NCBI GenBank assembly: GCA_021399435.1
Contig: JAJTUP010000091.1
Span: 1 to 64,000 of the forward strand
Length of the DNA: 64,000 nt
From: Diaporthe sp. PMI_573
Lineage: Eukaryota; Ascomycota; Sordariomycetes; Diaporthales; Diaporthaceae
Reading direction: 5' to 3'
The first letter of the stretch is position 1. Each line of letters opens with the position of its first letter. The translations under genes were made by a program, and so were the position numbers. The notes beneath the pieces are model-generated. The model saw only the letters and a list, made by a program, of their open reading frames with translations, was not told the DNA's origin and made no database searches. Shown piece after piece: positions 10,164 to 22,857 of this stretch.

Positions 10164-11087
10164 ATGAACTCGATAAGATCCTGGAAAACCAACGATGTCA
10201 GCTACAAAGTCAGTGCAACAACTTTCACCAAAACCTCGCGACTTCCCTTCCTCTGGAATCGGCCTGATGGCTCATCCATCACCTGGTTTAGGTCTTGGTA
10301 AGGAATACAGAGCACCCTGTCAATAAGTCATCCGAGGGAAAAAATGACTAACGAAAGTGGAGTGTTTACTAGGAATCACGAGCGTATTGCCAATGAAGCT
10401 AGAGCATTGACGCTCGTCTCTACCAACACGACAATTCCAGTGCCTAAACTCCTCGAGCACGGGGTTCATCCGGATGGCCGGCAATACCTAGTCACCGAAT
10501 TTATCGAAGGCATTACCCTAAACCAACTTTCGGAGCAAGAATGCTCATTTCTAGGAGAACAGCACTACGCCAGTAGCTCACCGTGCAAAACCTGCCTAGA
10601 AAGGGCTTCTTCAAATGCACTTGAGTTCATTCAAGAGATTGTTTTGCCCCAGCTCGCTCAACTGAAATCTCGCCAGCGCGGTCTTGACGGTTTTGTTATG
10701 CCTCCTCAGTGGCTAGCTGCCGATGTTCGGCCTGGATGGAAAGATCACCGTTGGGAAACTCTTCCTCTTAATGAGGCCAAGTATGTTTTCCAACACGGCG
10801 ATCTTGCACCTCAGAACATTATAATAGACCCGCAAACCCTGCAAGTCAAAGCCCTGATCGATTGGGAATATGCTGGGTACTTCTTGCCTGGAATGGAGAG
10901 ATGGCCTGGAACCCTGGATGCAGATGCCTATGCCAAGCGCTCCTCTCAACTTGCCAGTGCAATAGCGGAGTTCATTCCTGTAGACTATCTTGCATGCTAT
11001 GATGAATTGGATGATGAAGACCGAGCGGACTGGGATGAGCTGAATCAATTGAGGCAGATGGCACCAGATCACATGCAAAAGAGATGA
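10164..11087 (+). CDS. Aminoglycoside phosphotransferase-like kinase, copy 1
   Basis: ATG 10164 (context CACCATGA) opens exon 1 to 10297; a short 39-bp intron (10298-10336, GTAAGG...GAG) joins in phase to exon 2, giving 294 aa. The kinase-like fold is shown by EARALTLVST with IPVPKLLEHG (N-lobe), YLVTEFIEG (hinge), and the Brenner motif QHGDLAPQNIIIDP (residues 197-210: HGD then Asn205) followed by ALIDWEYAGYFLPGMERWPG (Asp220). These are the catalytic and metal-binding residues of the APH/choline-kinase superfamily. Fungal members are numerous, with unknown small-molecule substrates; antibiotic resistance should not be assumed. The intron is shorter than usual, so the exon 1 junction is the weak point. 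It appears intact. Confidence 0.75.
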
Positions 11088-12227
11088 CATCAAGGAGAAT
11101 TAGAACGGAGACGCAAGGTATGTGAGGGAATTCAAAAGACTGATTTAGATTGAGTTTGGAAACCTCGATTTTTGAGTACCTGATCAATCATTGTACTTTC
11201 CAACCTCGTTATCACCCTTTCAAACCATCTTCCCAAATACCTCAACTCGAAACAGACAGCGGAGGCTACTTTAGCGGCCCGGAATTGGCGCCGGAGATAT
11301 CCAGATGCCCTCTGTCTCCGACTCCTTTCATTTCTTAGGCTTCGTCAGACAAGCTGCACAGAGCGTGACGGATTCGCTAATAGTCGCCCCACATTGATAT
11401 TTCTTTGTATTAGGAGTAGGAGTGTCTGGCATTTTGAGGTCTGCCTTAAATGATTAGCACAAGTGAATAATAATCAAATGATACCACACTAGGTTCACTG
11501 AATGGGCAGCTGCGATTGGAGAAGATATGAAGGCCTTATAAAAAACCTATATTAGTAAAATGCGGCGAATGCAAATCCGTGGGAATGCTGGGGTTTTCAT
11601 GCAAGGTCGAGGCTCAACAATTCAGTCTTATCTAGATGAATATGAAAATGGTTGGAAAAGTATTTTAGATAGGCTATCCAATTAGCAACGTGGAAATTAT
11701 GGCTCTCCACTGCTTGGCTTCAACGTTAGGACAGACAGTATGTTCATTTTGTAGGAACTAATCAACAAGCCGTCTATTACTACCAGTCCTGAAGTCTGCT
11801 TCCTCAGGTTAAGGTGCTGGTTACCTAGGGATAGCCGGGCCGTGTTCTATATAAAAATACGCAGAATGCAAGCATAATGAGCGAGGCGGCAACGAGGGGC
11901 CCCAAAATAGAAAAGACCGTGAAGCCATACGACGCCGACTGGAACGCGTCGCTACGGGCGAGGGACTCGGCTGCGACCCATCTCTTCGACTGGCTATATG
12001 AAAGCCATCTCCGTCCCCCAATATCAGGCTGCTCCATTTTTCGATGCATCTATCCCCGAGGCCAAATCCTACGTCTTCCCTAAAGTTACACTTTGATTCT
12101 TCGCATCTTCGTTGGGCCTCGCAGACACACACGGGACCCATGGTAGAGCCTGGCACCCACTCATAGACGACCGAGATACAATGGCCAGGCTGGTTCGAAC
12201 TGCCTAGATACTGAGAGAGGGTTGGTC
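11088..12227. other. Gene-poor stretch
   Basis: Nothing firm. A minus-strand open frame at 11825-12049 (about 74 aa) ends in one strongly hydrophobic segment (TVFSILGPLVAASLIMLAFC) followed by a basic tail, so it could be the last exon of a membrane protein. No matching upstream exons were found. Confidence 0.4.
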
Positions 12228-14773
12228 ATGTCTCTCAGCAAACTCCCATATGAGATTATAAACCTCATAGTACAAGAGTTGGAGCTCGACGACGTCTTTC
12301 ACTTGAGCCTTTCACCCCGCTTCAGCTACCTCGTCAAAGAAGATAGGGTGTGCAAGGCTATCTTAGAGGTAATGTCTATCAACAACCCAAGTCCTTTCAA
12401 AGTCCCGGTTCTGTCCGGGGCACACGAGACTCCGGCTTGGGGTCGCCACCAAGGCCAGCACTGTCACCTGGTTCGGAAAAAAACTAAGCTGACGAGTGCG
12501 TGGCGCAGTCAAGGGCACCTGGAACCGCCGAGGCCGCGGAAGCAAGATCGACTGGGAATTATGCCACCGCTCTACGGACGCTATACAAGAGGCGGCAATC
12601 CATACGAACCGCCGCCCCCTTCACAGCAGCCATTGTTGCCGTGGCGGAATCATGGGTCTACGTCAATGGGAGACTGTGTCACATGTCAGACAGAACCCTA
12701 CGCGTTCTAAATTTACACAAGTCTGACGGTGAAGAAACTATCATCGACGTGAGAGCACTATTGGACGAGGCAATCGCGGAATCACGGGGTGCCCGGAAAT
12801 ACAAGTTCCAGATCCTTCACTACGCAGAGGGGATCGTCTCATGCCTCTATACCCACTGCAGGCCCATCGTGGAGAGCTGGCTGGTCGTCTTCAGCGTCAG
12901 CGAGCCGAGGTTGTTGACCACCCTGTATCTGGATACAACGTACAAGATATTCGTTCGAAATGACCAGAATTATCTCTATTTCGGGACACATTCTGAGTTC
13001 GGCGACGATGGCTTCCGGCAATGGGTTCTAATGGGCTATGACATCCGAGGCGGCCGGTGGTTTGACCAAAAGGTTCACCTCCTGGACATGGTAGGGTCCG
13101 ACATTGGGCAGTCGATCGCCTTCGAGATAATCGATGGCAAGTTCTATGGTCTCTCGAACCAGACAAGCTTTGAGGTCGACGAAGTCGACTGGACCTCGCA
13201 CTATCACTGCTTCAGGTTCCCCGTCGCAGCACCCAAACCAAAGACGACCGAGAGGTCTGTCAAGGACAAGATGTGGCGAAGACAGCATGCAGAGGGGCCG
13301 ATCGACGACCGACGGTCTTTCATCCGCCTCCTCCGAGATGAGCGGGACCCGAAGCAGCTACAGGTGCTCGAGTCCCGTAAGGAGTGGACTTCTGGGAGCT
13401 CCGGGCGGCGAAATTACTACACAACCCCATTAATTTTCCCGGAAAAGGCAGCCGACTTGGAAGAAGAGGATGGCAGCCCCGGAGACGCCGGGTCCAACAA
13501 CGTCGGCGGTGGCATAATCATCAACCCGGCCACGGATACCATACTGGACCCAAGCCCACATAGCAACTACGACCTACCGCCCAGCCCGCTTCCTTTCCGC
13601 ATTCGCTGTCCGTTCAACACTCACACGGGCGATGACGCCTCCACGGCACTCATGTTCACACTCAGCAAATGCTTCATACGTTCTTATCACCCTGCGAGCG
13701 AGACCTTTCTCGACCTGGTCGATGACCCGGACCCCAGCAACTCCCAAGACCCCACACAGCGGCTTCGCCTCCGGGCCGGTTGTCGTAAGCTTCGTCCCGC
13801 CGCAGACATCCTGGCGGACCCGGTAGCCAACGATCCCACCCAGCCGCACCTACTGATCCTGTCCTCCTGGCAGAACTACACCGCGTCGTCAACCTCCCGG
13901 AAGCTCTTGGGGCCGTCAAGGGGGGCGTGGGACGAGCGATCACTCATCTACTCCACTGGCGGCGGCCCCGGCCGAGATGATGGCATGCAGGCGCTCGTTT
14001 TTGTCAGTTTCGACCCTAGCACCCGCCTGCCGGGGCTAAAGGAGTGGGGGGACGAATGCTCCCGTCGCGATAGCGGCTACGAGTCTGGCCACGCGGAAGA
14101 GCAGGACACCATGGGTCTTGACCATTGGACAAGAGGACGTGCGGGCGAGGATGCAATGGGTCACGACGAGGCAGGCAAGGGGAAGGGCAAGCAGCAGGTT
14201 GCCGCGTCTCCGCTGCCGGATATGGACGATAACGAGTCGGTTGCCTCGCCGCCTCCCCAGTCTGATTACTTTCCCGGCTGGACGCCTGAGGCGTCGTTTG
14301 ACTGGCCTGTCGAGGTCACCGGTGCGGGCGAAGGGGCCAAGGGGAAGGGGAAAGCGCCTGACGATGCTGCAGCCTCGTGTGATGGAGGTGGTAGTAATGC
14401 TGGTGATCTCGACGGAACGAGGCGGGACGGAGACGCAGCCGCGGACGCTGCAGATGTAGATGCAGACGCATTGCCGATGGCCGGGGCTGCCGTCGGTGAC
14501 TCTTTCAGCACGAACGGGCAGGCACTCTCTTCATTCTCGTCACATTATTCCGCCTCAGCAGACAATTATGCGCCGGGCGGCTCGGGCGGCGCATCTTCGT
14601 CACAGCAGCCGCAGCCTCGCGAAGCCCCAGCAACAACATTACCGACGGAGCAACAGCCCGTGTGTAAATGGGCAAGAACGGGGATGGCCATGTGGCGGGA
14701 GATAGGGTCCGGGTTTAATTCGCTGCCGGATTCCACGAGCCCTAGGATGCAGACACCGAGAAATGCACGCTAG
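12228..14773 (+). CDS. Fungal F-box protein, 801 aa
   Basis: ATG 12228 starts an F-box (LSKLPYEIINLIVQELELDD, then FHLSLSPRFSYLVKEDRVCKAILE). A 140-bp intron (12369-12508, GTAATG, CTGAC branch, GCAG) joins in phase to a long exon to 14773. Residues 50-260 carry the conserved fungal body: AEARSTGNYATALRTLYKRR, ALLDEAIAESRGARKYKFQI, NYLYFGTHSEFGDDGF, GSDIGQSIAFEIIDG, FYGLSNQTSFEVDEVDWTSH. The last 250 residues are low-complexity, acidic and G/S/A-rich with KGKGK runs. F-box proteins recruit substrates to SCF ubiquitin ligases; the target is unknown. The coding DNA is noticeably more GC-rich than the transposon-rich flanks, fitting a resident host gene. No disruption is seen. Confidence 0.85.
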
Positions 14774-16451
14774 CAACATCGGATGAGACAGTGGCATACA
14801 CCCACCCGCCCACATGTCTGTCCATGCACACCCTAAAAAGTGATTTATTATTGCAGAAAAGAAAGGCAGCATGCAGTGTAACGCCGGATTGACAAAAAAC
14901 ATTGGAAACATGACAAGAGCGACCAGAATGTTCTCGTGGTAACGAGTCTCGCACCTGGGATGATGGAAGTGGTTTCAGACTATAGGTAGTCGAACTCCCA
15001 GACTATATGTTCACTTTCCACAGTGTTATGAAATCGTTGTAGGGGGAAAAAGGTAGACCCTGCTGGCAGAACCACAAGCAAGGACGCTTATAAATACCTT
15101 GATTCCCCGGATCTACAGGTAAGCCTTACATCATACAAATCGGTCATAAAAGAAGGCAAAGGAGAAGTTGAGCGTTGATGTGTAGTATTAATGAATGCGC
15201 AAAAGTCCCACTTTCGTTTACAGGATGGTCCACATAGTTCCTTACGGATGTGTTTTGCCAGTTTCTCGCGGCACTCGTTCCTTCCCCGTCGGCGTTCCGC
15301 ATTGCTCTGACGTATTGGAGCCATCTCGATTAGTGTCTCCCAGTTCAAACGTAGAGGATTCGTAGTTGTGGATCATATTTCAATCATTTCAAGGGAGTGA
15401 TACTCATTCAGGAATGTAAAATCTAGACCTCAGAACTGGGCCTCCTCAACCACATGTCATTGAACGGAGGACGCACTTTCTGAGAGAGGGCCCGAATCTG
15501 AGTCCCTGTCATGCCTGGGGACCCATTGTGCTTCTAATTACCGCTGGCCAATTGCATCTCAAATGTGCGTTCTGACAGTACCGAAATAAGGCCGCCTGCA
15601 TGGGAGCCAAAGAAGATTCAAGAACAAGAGGTGGTCCAGAACATGGCCATTTGGGGTGACCCAGAACCGGGCTCACATATCACGTGCGCGCGCCTTACAC
15701 CACATTCTGGACCCCGGAGCGATGTTCGGCCATAAAGTGTGTCAAGGTGTGAAGGTCTCATACTCACACACACAATTTTATTACGCCTGGTGGCTAGCAC
15801 ATGTAAGCCAGTAATGCACTATCTGCTTTATACATAGTCTCTTCCTCCGGGATGTCCCAAGATCTCAAAGTCCATACAGTCTTCCTTCCGCTCTTGTCTT
15901 ATATGTTTCCGTCTCTTCGCTAGAGTCTCGTGGGTTTAATTATATTAGCAGGCAGACTTGAAGGCGATTCTCTAAGTGTCTAGAGTCCTATCTACGGCGA
16001 CTGAAGCGGCGCTTGCTGTTATGTGGCACGAGCCAGGGTTAGTGAGTGAGTGACGTGTTTAGCCCAGTTCTAGGGTCACGTATTGTCCAGTATGACCAAT
16101 GTCTCCCAGCACTTCTGTCAGTCCTACAATGGCTCTACTGGTCCAATCGGGCAGCAACCCTTCCTTGCGGAGCCACGACTCAGATGGACAACCCGACCCA
16201 GGCACTCATTGGGCCAAGGCGAAGGTGGGGAGCAAGGGGACTCACAAGGTCTTTGTCGATCAAGTCGAGAACGAAAAGGAGCTGCTGGACAAGTTGGTTC
16301 TTCAGGGGGTCATCAAAATCCGATATCCCAGGCAACGCGAACGCCGCTCGCGTGAATCTACATTCATTCTGTCACTTTGCACTTGCCGCGATTCCGGTCT
16401 CTCCATCTTAGGTTTAAATCAACGGACGGGGCAATGTGCAGGAGATTTCTG
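14774..16451. other. Gene-free stretch
   Basis: About 1.7 kb with no recognisable gene, RNA or repeat. Open frames at 15088-15348 (minus) and 16046-16451 (plus) show no motif; the latter runs toward the antisense side of the next gene. Confidence 0.5.
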
Positions 16452-17605
16452 CTATGTTTCAAGTGCTCTGCGCATCCCTTTACCTTCCGGCTGCCGGTCC
16501 GCAACATTGTCGTCTTCCTTATCCCCCAGGAACTCGCAATGGGGAGGCTTCCACCCGATTCGCGCCATGGAAATGTGCGCGCCTTTACTGGAGATGGACT
16601 CCAAGTAGAGGGTGCGAAAGTCCACATCTTTGGCGTCTTGCCAACGCAGCATGGCTAACGCCGCCTGCGAAGTCTGCGAGGAAAAAGAGCGAATGTAAGC
16701 CTGCCTGTCCTTCAGGACGGTTGGGCTCGGGGCGAATCCAGCCGAGTGGTCGGGCCAAAGGAAACGGGGAAGGCCAGCGGCTCTTGCGATTGGAACCAAC
16801 GCCGCAAAGCCCCAGTCGATAACGCTGCCAAATACTATTAGTTCTGCACAAACACACAGCGGCGATGTTCCTCACCATCTGATGTTGTACTTCTCGTCGA
16901 CGATAATGTTACCCGGTTTGATATCGCCGTGATCCATAGCGAAGACCGTGCTATTTCGATCTCGGCCAAGTATCCGATCGAGCAGAGCTTGCTGGTCGAA
17001 ACAATCCTGTTCGGAAAGACTAGGAATCTTCCCCTCTCGGACACGTGCACGCCTGTTTTCCAGACGTCGTTCGAAGAAAGCTGTGGCCGTGGTAGAACCT
17101 GGTATAGCTAGTGAGAGTTGTCATTTACTACTGGAGTGCTTTGCATACCATTTTCCAGTGTACACGTTATTAAGGAATGCTGTATCGACGCTATTTGGGC
17201 AAGCAACGCATCCCGAAGAGGCTGCGGTGGGAAATTTTCACCCCAACGCAGGGGGAAACCCTCGACCCAAGTCAACACGATGAATGGGTGCTTTACCGGG
17301 TTATCGAAAGTCAGGCTAGCGCCACAGTATCTCGGAGCCCAGCGGAAGCCCTTTTCCTCCAGTGTCTGAAGAATGCGCACTTCGGTTTGAACTGTAGCGA
17401 TCGTGTTGTCGTGGTTGCTGTCATCCGTGGGATGCAGCACGCGAACGGCCAGGCTCGCCTCGTCTTTGAAGCTGAGCTTAAAGACGCGACACTCGCCTCC
17501 GTCGAACTCTGCGTCCACGGATGGGACGTTTCCGCCGATTCCGAGCTGGACAACGGCAGCTAAAATATTCTTTGGCTCGAGGTTTGGAGTCTCACGTGAA
17601 GCCAT
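16452..17605 (-). CDS. Aminoglycoside phosphotransferase-like kinase, copy 2
   Basis: Three exons (17605-17149, 17098-16876, 16824-16452) join in phase to 350 aa; introns are 50 bp (GTATGC...CCAG) and 51 bp (GTGAGG...GCAG). N-lobe features include CRVFKLSFKDEASLAVRVLH and FIVLTWVEGFPL. The catalytic motif is FAMDHGDIKPGNIIVDEKYN (HGD about 209-211, Asn216), followed across intron 2 by CVIDWGFAALVP (Asp230), as in the APH/choline-kinase superfamily. It is in a different subfamily from the copy at 10164 (different hinge and C-lobe). Substrate unknown. The apparent start follows a short leader with an in-frame TTG upstream; ATG 17605 is preferred. It looks intact. Open frames on the other strand over this region are shadows. 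Confidence 0.85.
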
Positions 17606-18330
17606 TCTGTGCGTAGAGGAGGAAACCAGGTTATGAATGTGACGGAAGAGGTAGGTGTTTTGAAAAGTGGAAGTAGGGCAGAGAAGCCCGATCAACCCAA
17701 ATGTCGACGTGACAGGCGGTGTCTAACGGCAAAACTCCCAGAGTCAGCTGGCGCAGGAGAGCGCCAACGAGTAACGCCAGCAGGGGGAAAAAAAGGGCTT
17801 GGCGGATAAATCAGGTGCCTGACTCACAATAGATCACGGTGACCCACGAAAGGATCATGTGATCAGATAATGATCCAGGGACCAAGGGGAACGTATAAAC
17901 TACAGTCGTTACCATGTAGACAGGTTACTCTCTTTACTCCTCTTCAATAGTCAATCTAAGTCTCTCTCTGCAAACTAGATCGAGGAATCAGCAGGTGATT
18001 CTACGATTACGACGGCAGTTATTCGCATCTCAGTATCACAGACCCGCCAACAGGAACCCCCCCCCCCCCCATTGGAAAGCTGTCCACCAAGTGTTGACCC
18101 AGGCCCCCGATCCCCTAGCATATCAGCTCGAGGGCACATTGTGCTGGGCTGAAATAGAGTGGAATTAGTTATGCAATCTGCTCAAATGAGTTATGAGGAA
18201 ACTCCATTTTTAACTTCAACAGCATAGTCTGTTGAAGGCATGGATTGCCTAGAAACATGCCAGGTACAATGTTGCTCCAGATCATCCTCCTACTCTCTCC
18301 CCGACAGCCAACTCCAGATCCCTCGGCGAA
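17606..18330. other. Gene-free stretch
   Basis: Intergenic sequence. A homopolymeric C run of about 14 bases begins near 18057. No motif seen. Confidence 0.5.
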
Positions 18331-19026
18331 CTATTTCTTCTGCGTCGTCCTGTGCCCAGCGTGGGGATGACCAGCGGCAACGTCGTTGCATTTGCAAGTA
18401 CATCCTCGCTTCCACAGAGGTTCAGAGAAGAACCAGATAGCGGAGAAGGCTTGCAAAACGGCCGGATACTGATGAAGTGTGAGCTAACTATTGACATGAG
18501 AAGAACGAACATTACATACGTCTTTGGGCTGGAGATTGATATTGGCCCTGCCCTGGGTGAATTCACAGGAGCCATCGAATTTATCTCCCGGGTATCGAGC
18601 CAATCCGAACACATGGGTCAAGCCACGCAGGTTGAGTTCGGTCTTGAGCTTGGCGATAAACTCTAAGTCTTTGTCGGTGAAGTCACTGTCCTGCGTCTCA
18701 GAGTAATGGAACTCAGTCGGTCTCAAGAGCCCTTCGTCGTCAAATGCCCACATGGCTGGTTGGGGCTCCTTCATTCCAGAAACTCCGCCCGACCAAGGGG
18801 TCGTGGTACCCCCGTACTCGACCAACTTCTCGGTGGGTTCTAGATCAAAGTGACGATGAATCATGGCCAGACCGAACCTTCGGTCCATGCCGTTATCGAC
18901 GAAGAAGTCTTTGAACCGTTCGACATGGTTCTGGCCATTCACATTGACAAAATGGCCGTGTGCGGCCTTGATTGTCGGAAGACTGTGGAAGTGGTCGTGC
19001 GAGTAGGAAGCGACAGTGGTAGCCAT
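18331..19026 (-). CDS. Conserved fungal protein of unknown function, 214 aa
   Basis: ATG 19026 to a 51-bp intron (18469-18519, GTATGT...TCAG) and a second exon ending at 18331; phases agree. The protein has FFVDNGMDRRFGLAMIHRHF, VFGLARYPGDKFDGSCEFTQ, and a C-terminus rich in Cys and His (WKRGCTCKCND, GHPHAGH). I recognise the FGL-x-x-x-HRHFDL style of sequence as a recurrent ascomycete hypothetical family but cannot assign an activity. The histidine clusters could bind metal. No signal peptide or membrane segment. Confidence 0.75.
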
Positions 19027-21046
19027 TGCGACAGTGAAGATAGACAAAACAGTTGTCAAGTTTTGAAAAATTGCAGAATGTGAACCGTTGGCTGGGGGAA
19101 CCGGGGTGCAGGAGGCAAAATCGCCCTTAAATACCCCAGAAGACCCAGTAAAGGAATGTGTTTAGTTCGAAGGCCTCTGGACCGCTCTGGGCGCTGGAGG
19201 CACCAAAATTGCACTTTTGAAAGCAGGTAGACGGCGCCACAGATGGGCCAGTAGCTCAGCTGACACGGCTCGGCTCGGCCAACCGCGATAGGATCGGCAG
19301 GCTGCGAAGGCAGCAATGCACCTTGCCCGTGTTTCTAACTCGCACGTCGTTGTAGGATGCCTGCTTGGTGAAATCAACCCCGCCAAGCTTTGTTGAGAGC
19401 TGCAATGGGGAAAGTGGGGGGATTATTGGACTTGGTGCCGCGGAAAAATTCCAGTCGTCCAATATACACTCTCCTCGGGTCGCACGACAGGTTGGTGCGT
19501 AGGCCAACGGAACAATATGACTCACATTGCCAACCAACAGTCGCCAGGCAGAAAGGCAGATAGCGCACAACCGGCGGGGATCAGCGGGTACTGACTATGC
19601 AGATGCTGATTGGTGTAGGAAGAAGTTGGTGCAGGCTGGCACTAGCTGACTGCTTTGTTGTCCGCCGGACAACGTCAATCCATATCCAGGCACCCGCATG
19701 CGGCACGGCTACAGCCGACAGGTTGGACTCACGAACGCCCGGCTCTGCTTGTTCCAGCTCCCCCGAAGACTCGCGGTGTGACAGGTTGGGAGACCACGTC
19801 ATTCTCGTGGCCAAACCAACGGCCCCCAGCAGCTTCCAGGTAATGCAGATGCAAATGCAAGGGTATCGCAGAGATGTAGGTATGAAAGAGTTCACAACAT
19901 GTAGGTTATGTGATGTCTTATAACGGCAATGCCTACGACAGATCCAGCCGCAAAAATGAGTTCATAGGCGTTCGCAGCAGAGGGGAGTCAATCCCGCAAC
20001 CTCTGCACGGCGCAGTGGAGAGTTGTGTCACATAGGTGGCTTATTCAAGCCTCAACGAACTTAGCGTACTTCACCCGAGATACAGCGTGCTACGCCCCCA
20101 GTGAGCTCGTCGATGAGGCTGCCTAGAAATCCGTGGAAGGCAGCCCGAGCCGACCGTTATGTTGTTTCGCGTTGCTTCCCGGACACGTGGCTGAGTATCC
20201 CCGGATGCCATACGGCCGCGGCCTTCAGTATGACTCACAAACGCCCGTTTTGTTGCAATGAGGCCCCAAGCACGATGCTCTGCTCTCACAGGGGAAGACC
20301 GGGGCGCTTAAGCCCGTCCTTCCCTGCCGACTGCCGTGCCCCACTTGATCTGCCCTGTCTGGCCGCTACAAGGCCACAAATGCATCCTGTAGCATCTTGA
20401 GATAGTGATTAATCCGTGGCCGCTGGTAGTCGAGGACTAGGCGAACAAAGATTCCTTGGCTTCCTTTGCCGCTAGGCCTAGAGCCAAGGTTATGATATGG
20501 CTAATGAACACGCCTAATCACCTTACCCGGCTTTGATACGTATTCCACGCACTTCCGCCAGGAATCGGGAAAATCTGTGTCCTCGGCAGCGTCTCCTTGG
20601 TCTAGTCCTTCGTTCTCGGAACACAGAAACTTGTCCCTCATCGACTGGCGACACAACATTGTAGTGCTGGAGACATATTTGGAGCCAAGTGGAGATGGCC
20701 GGCTAGATGTAGGTGTTGATGAACTCCCCGTAAGCTTGGTCTCCATCATCTTGCGCTTCAGCCTACCTGTCGGCGAACCACAGAAGCAGTTCGCCGTCGG
20801 AGACGCTTTTGTCACCGTCAAAGCCGAGGACGCGGAGGTAGTACGGAGTCACCTCCATCCCCGGAAGTGTAAACGTTTTGATCGATTTGGAATGTCTTGC
20901 TCACCCTTTCAATACGTGAAAAGATAGTGCAGGCTAAGGTGTAACTGCTACGGCAGAGCTGAAGTAGTGTTGCGGTCCAGGCCTCGACATCAAATCCCTG
21001 ACGGAATTGCTAGGCATGGTAGTAGACTTCCGTGTTTCAATTGGTG
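19027..21046. other. Gene-poor stretch of about 2 kb
   Basis: No gene is supported. A minus-strand frame beginning MEVTPYYLRVLGFDGDKSVS near 20850 could be a first exon (about 31 codons up to a GTAGGC) but no convincing continuation was found. Other frames look like noise. Confidence 0.4.
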
Positions 21047-21379
21047 CTAAAGAAAACCATTCAGACCTAGACAAGATCCATAGTGCGGAGAGCTACACTC
21101 GTAAAAATTGCTGCCAGTCTTCTTCACAGCCGTGATCGCATCTTCCTCTGAACACATGTACACTGGAAGCCCGGAAACAGGCAATACATCCTGTCCGGAA
21201 TAAACACTCAGGATGAAATGGGAGCCGATACCGTAAGAAAGACTAACAACTGTCCAAGCATGTTTGGTTCTTGTCTCTGCTCCTTCTTTGATGGCATTGA
21301 TGAAAGAATGTAGGATACGATTCGCAGCGTCCTCATTATACTCCATAGGTTCTAAATGAAAGGTCGCCTGAACACCCAT
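21047..21379 (-). CDS. Hypothetical protein, 110 aa
   Basis: ATG at 21379 opens an uninterrupted 110-codon frame (RILHSFINAIKEGAETRTKH, GSHFILSVYSGQDVLPVSG). Composition is protein-like, but no domain, signal peptide or membrane segment is recognised and no neighbour clarifies its role. It may be a chance ORF. Confidence 0.3.
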   Translation of the reverse strand: MGVQATFHLEPMEYNEDAANRILHSFINAIKEGAETRTKHAWTVVSLSYGIGSHFILSVYSGQDVLPVSGLPVYMCSEEDAITAVKKTGSNFYECSSPHYGSCLGLNGFL

Positions 21380-21581
21380 ATTAGGAGAGGAGAATATTCG
21401 TTCTGGGTAGAGAGCGACGGGTCTTTAGCCGGTCTCCCGGCTAAGGGCATTGGGAAGCCGCCATATTCTCGAAAACCACCCGAACTAGCCGGAACTAACT
21501 AAATTTGGTAGTGGAAATAGCTTTATTAGGTTAAGAGGAACGCCTGAGTATATTTTACAGCTATTAGGGCCCAATTTTGCC

Positions 21582-21934
21582 ACCCCAACGAAGTCCCAAG
21601 CGGTGCGCCAGTTAATAGCCAATTATGAGCACCAGAAACACTCAAACCCTACTCAACAACGATTCCTCAGAAACTCCTTAAGGTATATAATCAGAAAGAG
21701 ACGGAGTTAACGATAACCTCACGAAAAAACAAGCAGCTCACGAGTCAAATTGAGGCCAGCAGGAAGCTCAAGAGGAGGAGGGTCACAATAGACCCAAATG
21801 CAGTCTTCGCCGATATTGAGGCTATTCGGAAGGCGAAAATCGAAGCCGGCGAGGTATCGCCTAATAGTGACGCCTCAGACGATTCCTCAACACCAACGGA
21901 AGAGGGCTCGGTTATCGTGGTGGCGGGCAATTGA
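21582..21934 (+). pseudogene. C-terminal fragment of a pogo/Fot1 transposase
   Basis: The read starts TPTKSQAVRQLIANYE, shifts frame near 21680, then continues ASRKLKRRRVTIDPN and FADIEAIRKAKIEAGEVS to a stop at 21932-21934. This is the basic tail seen at the end of fungal pogo/Fot1 transposases (usual wording DPNxxFADIEAIxxAQIEAG). The helix-turn-helix and DDE regions are missing. A related tail lies at 49335-49700. It does not belong to the intact pogo element at 22536, whose tail is different. Confidence 0.7.
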
Positions 21935-22535
21935 AGTTGGGAATAGTGGCATGGTGGCGACAGGGGGGTGGCCCAGATGTGGGCCACCCACGTTAAGATC
22001 TGAGGTTCTCGATTGCATTCGAAACTCCAATCCTCATAAGCACTCCTTGATAAAATCGAGCGTTGTGTGGGTGTGGCGGTTTCACTGAGATTGATGAATA
22101 CAGCTATGCGAAGAACCTTTGGACACTAACAGATTGTCTCAAAGATTGTGTAGGAAACGTAAATTTAGCGAAGTATAACGGACAAATGAAGTTGTGGAAC
22201 ACGTATCTAAGAGGTGGTTGAATCTCTCTCTCGCAATATGTTAGCTTCCGTTCAATGAATGCGGTGCCGACAACTACAAAGGTGATAAAAAAGAGCAGAA
22301 GGGAGATTAAACAAGTGTGAATAGAAGCTGACGGAGATAGTTATAGATGAAGAGAGTGTTTAGCCCGATTCTTTAAAAAGAGCCATGTCCCACTGGAGGT
22401 CGACAAGATGCTCATCGACTTTAACCTGTAAGCAAAATCTAGTATGAACCTATGCATTGCTAGGCAATCCGGACAAGGCCGAAACTTTAATGCGGGAGGT
22501 TATAGGGTCTTTAAAGAACATACAGAACTCCCTTA

Positions 22536-22665
22536 ACGTGGTTTATCACCCAGCCGGTCATATCACCCAGCCGGTCACTTTTACTAACTCCACCAACTTT
22601 CGTCGACCCTAGCACCCACCTAGGGCAAAGGAATCAATAAAAGTTAGCACCAATTGGTGCCAACT
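22536..22665 (+). repeat. Left terminal inverted repeat of pogo element
   Basis: 130 bp, matching the right repeat exactly in inverse orientation. Within it ATCACCCAGCCGGTC occurs twice, 17 bp apart, a likely transposase-binding iteron; CACCAATTGGTG forms a small palindrome near the inner end. Confidence 0.95.
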
Positions 22666-22857
22666 AGTCCCAATTACTTAATTTCAATTGATTTGGTCAA
22701 TTTAGAGAGGTTGGCGTGACTGCAGTGCCAGTCTAAAGTGGCTGACTTTTGGTGGGAAAATCGGCTTCCCCACCAAAATGGAGCATTTCAGACATGCAGG
22801 ATCAACCTCAATCTATCCCATCCAGACCAACTAATTGGGCGGTCCGCCGCGGACCGC

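Noticed and set aside
12500..12508. Start of the F-box protein at a GTG near 12500
   Set aside because: The bases 12369-12508 behave as an intron; the conserved protein begins with the F-box exon at ATG 12228.
16046..17563. Several plus-strand open frames
   Set aside because: They lie antisense to the spliced kinase gene at 16452-17605 and have no motif.
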